From CAZMGG01 sp964565715 (GTDB lineage Bacteria; Planctomycetota; UBA1135; UBA2386): a stretch of 17,602 bases of DNA. Below are positions 15,778 to 17,602 of this stretch, piece by piece. Where the stretch lies: positions 1 through 17,602 of the forward strand of contig CAZMGG010000118.1 of assembly GCA_964565715.1 (NCBI GenBank). Direction: 5' to 3'. Made by a program: the position numbers and the translations under genes. Below the pieces are notes generated by a model. That model did not search any database. It worked only from the letters and a program-made list of their open reading frames with translations, and had not been told where the DNA came from. Numbering within the stretch: the first letter of the stretch is position 1; the number at the start of each line of letters is the position of its first letter.

Positions 15778-17000
15778 GGCTGTTGCTGTTGGCTTTCCTG
15801 GCCGGCGCGGCAGCCGTGGCTGCGCCGGCACAGGATGCCGCCCCCGGCGCCCAGGGCCCCGTCTGGCACGTCGAGACCATCGACGGCCGGTCGCTGGACG
15901 GAACGGTGAGCGTTGCCGACGGCTCGCTGCGGGTCGTCCCGGCCGGGGGCGAGGCCGTGACCCTGCTGCTGGGCGAGGCGCAGACCCTGCGCCAGCGCGG
16001 GGTCGCCGAGGCGGGGCCGCACACCGGGCACCGCCTGTGGCTGCGTTCGGGATCGGTGCTGCCCCTGGCGGACCTGGCGGCGGCCGCCGCCGAAGGCGAC
16101 GGCGGCGGCCTCGCCGTGACGCTCACCGCCGCGCCGCCGGTCGTGGTGCCGTTCCGCCACGTCGCAGCCCTGCGCTTCCAGCGCGAGGGCATCGACCTGC
16201 CGTCGTTCGACGCGGACCGCAAGGCGCCGTCGGCCACGGCCGACTACCTCTACGTCGTGCGCGACGGCAAGGCGCAGCGCTTCAGCGTGGCGATCACGGC
16301 GTTCCGCGGCGACGCGGTGGACTTCGAGCTGCGCGGCCAGACATTGCAGACGAAGCTCGCCGACGTGGCCGGCGTGGTGTTCGGCAGCGCCGCCGGCTTC
16401 GCGCCGGATCGGCAGCCGGGCGCCCGGGCCACCGTGGTGCTGACCACCGGTGACCGCATCACCGGCGCGCTGCAGACGATGGACCAGTCGCTGGCGCTGC
16501 GGCTCGACGAGGGCGCCGTGCTGGCGATCCCCGCGGCCCAGGTCCGCGCCATCGAGATCGAGTCGGATCGCCTCCGCTGGCTCGGCGCGCTGCAGCCCAA
16601 GGTGGAGCAGGTACCGGCCTTCGACCGCGTCTGGCCGTGGACGGTGGACCGCTCCCCGGCCGGCGGCCCGATCCGGCTCGGCGGCCAGACCTACGACCGG
16701 GGCCTGGTCCTGGTGCCGCGCACGACGCTGACCTTCGACCTCGAAGGCCAGTTCGACGTCTTCGCCGCGACGATCGGCATCGAGGACCGGGGTGGCCCCC
16801 AGGCCAACGCCGTGTTCCGCGTCCGTGCCGACGGTCGTCTGCTGCACGAGTCGCCGGCGGTCGTCGCCGGCGCTGCGCCGGTGGTCCTGGACCTGCCGCT
16901 GCAGAAGGCCCGCCAGCTAACCCTGGAGGTCGACTTCGGCAAGAACTTCGACCTCGGCGATCTGTGCGTGTTCGCCGACGCGCGGGTGCTCAAGCGGTAG
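15774..17000 (+). CDS. Exported NPCBM/NEW2-domain protein with four beta repeats
   Basis: 408 residues from a GTG overlapping the upstream stop (GTGA, 15774-15777). This start gives the signal peptide VRLLLLAFLAGAAAVAAPAQ, with cleavage APA|QDA. The open frame further upstream lies inside the preceding gene and is ignored. Residues 31-262 hold four small beta repeats (31-74, 86-135, 157-203, 219-262), clearest in VVLTTGDRITGALQTMDQSL (221-240) then LAIPAAQVRAIEI. Residues 287-405 match the NPCBM/NEW2 carbohydrate-binding-type domain (PF08305): a WTVDRSPAGGPIRLGGQTYD start, RGLVLVPRTTLTFDLEG (309-325), FDVFAATIGIEDRG (327-340) and the end VDFGKNFDLGDLCVFADARV. A sugar- or envelope-polymer-binding role outside the cytoplasm is likely from the domain; the ligand is unknown. 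No catalytic domain is attached. Confidence 0.88.
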   Translation: MRLLLLAFLAGAAAVAAPAQDAAPGAQGPVWHVETIDGRSLDGTVSVADGSLRVVPAGGEAVTLLLGEAQTLRQRGVAEAGPHTGHRLWLRSGSVLPLADLAAAAAEGDGGGLAVTLTAAPPVVVPFRHVAALRFQREGIDLPSFDADRKAPSATADYLYVVRDGKAQRFSVAITAFRGDAVDFELRGQTLQTKLADVAGVVFGSAAGFAPDRQPGARATVVLTTGDRITGALQTMDQSLALRLDEGAVLAIPAAQVRAIEIESDRLRWLGALQPKVEQVPAFDRVWPWTVDRSPAGGPIRLGGQTYDRGLVLVPRTTLTFDLEGQFDVFAATIGIEDRGGPQANAVFRVRADGRLLHESPAVVAGAAPVVLDLPLQKARQLTLEVDFGKNFDLGDLCVFADARVLKR

Positions 17001-17011
17001 GATCGCCGCCG

Positions 17012-17602
17012 ATGCTGGCCTTCGCCGCGGCGCTCTGCTGTTCGTTCCAGGACCCCGATCTCGAGGCGGTGCTCCGCAGCGAGGCCCGGCGCGTCGAGGT
17101 GGTCGCCCGGGTGGCGCCGGCGGTGTGTTCGGTGATGGACATGGAGAGCGCCGGCGGCGGTTCCGGTGTCATCGTCGACCCGCTCGGCTTCGTGCTGACC
17201 AACTATCACGTCGTCGGGCAGCCCGACAAGGACTTCAAGTTGCCGGAGCCGCCACCGGTGCCGCCGGCCGAACTGGAGACGTGGCGCGCGGCGCATGCCG
17301 ACGCCGATGCCGACGCCGAGAAGGCCTTCGTCGCCGCCTGGCAGGCCGCCTGGAAGCTCGAACACCACCCGTCGGGCGCCCAGCACTACAAGCCGATGAA
17401 GGTCGGCCTGCCCGACGGCCGTCTCTACCAGGCCACCGTGCTCGGCATCGATCCGGGCAGCGACCTGGCGATCCTGCTGCTGGAGTCGCGCGCCGACGGC
17501 CAGCCCTGGCCCCATGCGAGCCTGGGCGACTTGGATGCGCTGCTGGTGGGGGAGACGGTGTTCGCCATGGGCAATCCGTTCCTGCTGGCCACCGACTTCA
17601 CG
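17012..17602 (+). CDS. HtrA/trypsin-like serine protease (C-terminus cut by window edge)
   Basis: 197 codons are visible from ATG 17012, with TAGGA (16998-17002) 9 nt upstream; the frame is open at the right edge. The N-terminus LAFAAALCC is a short hydrophobic export segment. An in-frame GTG at 16964 would add a basic n-region but overlaps the previous gene. The protease core is clear: GGGSGVIVDPLGFVLTNYHV (48-67) with catalytic His66, and VLGIDPGSDLAILLLE (143-158) with catalytic Asp151. VGETVFAMGNPF (179-190) leads toward the Ser, which lies beyond the window. The His and Asp regions are separated by an unusual insert (about 71-128) with a Pro-rich start and an ADADADAEK segment from GCCGAY repeats. 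It belongs to the Trypsin_2/DegP-type group. A processing or quality-control role for the operon's exported proteins is inferred from position. Confidence 0.88.
   Translation, partial: MLAFAAALCCSFQDPDLEAVLRSEARRVEVVARVAPAVCSVMDMESAGGGSGVIVDPLGFVLTNYHVVGQPDKDFKLPEPPPVPPAELETWRAAHADADADAEKAFVAAWQAAWKLEHHPSGAQHYKPMKVGLPDGRLYQATVLGIDPGSDLAILLLESRADGQPWPHASLGDLDALLVGETVFAMGNPFLLATDFT

Overview
The window is one GC-rich stretch (roughly 70% G+C by eye, with strong G/C preference at third codon positions). It looks like a chromosomal piece of a Planctomycetota bacterium, possibly from a deep high-GC lineage. The basis is the gene content: exported PQQ-type propellers, squalene-cyclase-like toroid proteins, BatA/VWA proteins, a DUF4175-like protein, large Q/K/E-rich coiled-coil proteins, and an NPCBM protein with small beta-domain repeats. 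This is judged by family recognition only. No rRNA, tRNA, CRISPR, IS element or phage gene was seen.

Layout: 1-1825 holds a minus-strand gene cut by the left edge. It encodes an exported protein with helical HEAT-like repeats, four small beta repeats and the start of a propeller. A divergent control region follows (1826-2030). From 2031 to the right edge runs one tightly packed plus-strand operon of ten reading frames, with gaps of 1-26 nt or 4-nt ATGA/GTGA overlaps. In order these are: a PQQ-like propeller protein (2031-4823), a squalene-cyclase/prenyltransferase-like toroid (4825-5859), a BatA-type VWA protein (5866-8112), a second membrane VWA protein (8125-10638), a DUF4175-like membrane protein (10635-12857), a coiled-coil exported protein (12884-14500), its apparent in-frame C-terminal continuation (14510-14758), a TPR-like exported protein (14755-15777), an NPCBM protein (15774-17000), and an HtrA/trypsin-like protease cut by the right edge (17012-17602).

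How they may work together: every product is either exported or membrane-anchored with large extracytoplasmic parts, so the cluster reads as one cell-envelope apparatus. It resembles Bat/aerotolerance-type clusters (BatA, VWA, DUF4175 and coiled-coil/TPR partners), but no MoxR ATPase or DUF58 gene is visible. The function is unknown. The left-hand divergent gene shares a fourfold beta-repeat module with the NPCBM protein, which ties it to the operon.

The most notable signal is at 14498-14530. The coiled-coil gene is interrupted by an in-frame UGA. The downstream 82-codon frame is in the same phase. A 7-bp hairpin with a GGUCA loop starts 11 nt after the UGA. The supposedly untranslated 9-nt spacer carries a Cys codon that would complete a Sec-x-x-Cys motif in a protein whose mature chain otherwise has no cysteine. 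This makes a selenocysteine-containing read-through protein of about 624 residues a serious possibility; a nonsense mutation or sequencing error is the main alternative. A second signal is a run of A/T-ending rare codons near the 3' end of the DUF4175-like gene (12597-12661), flanked by an inverted repeat, which hints at an overlapping nucleotide-level element.
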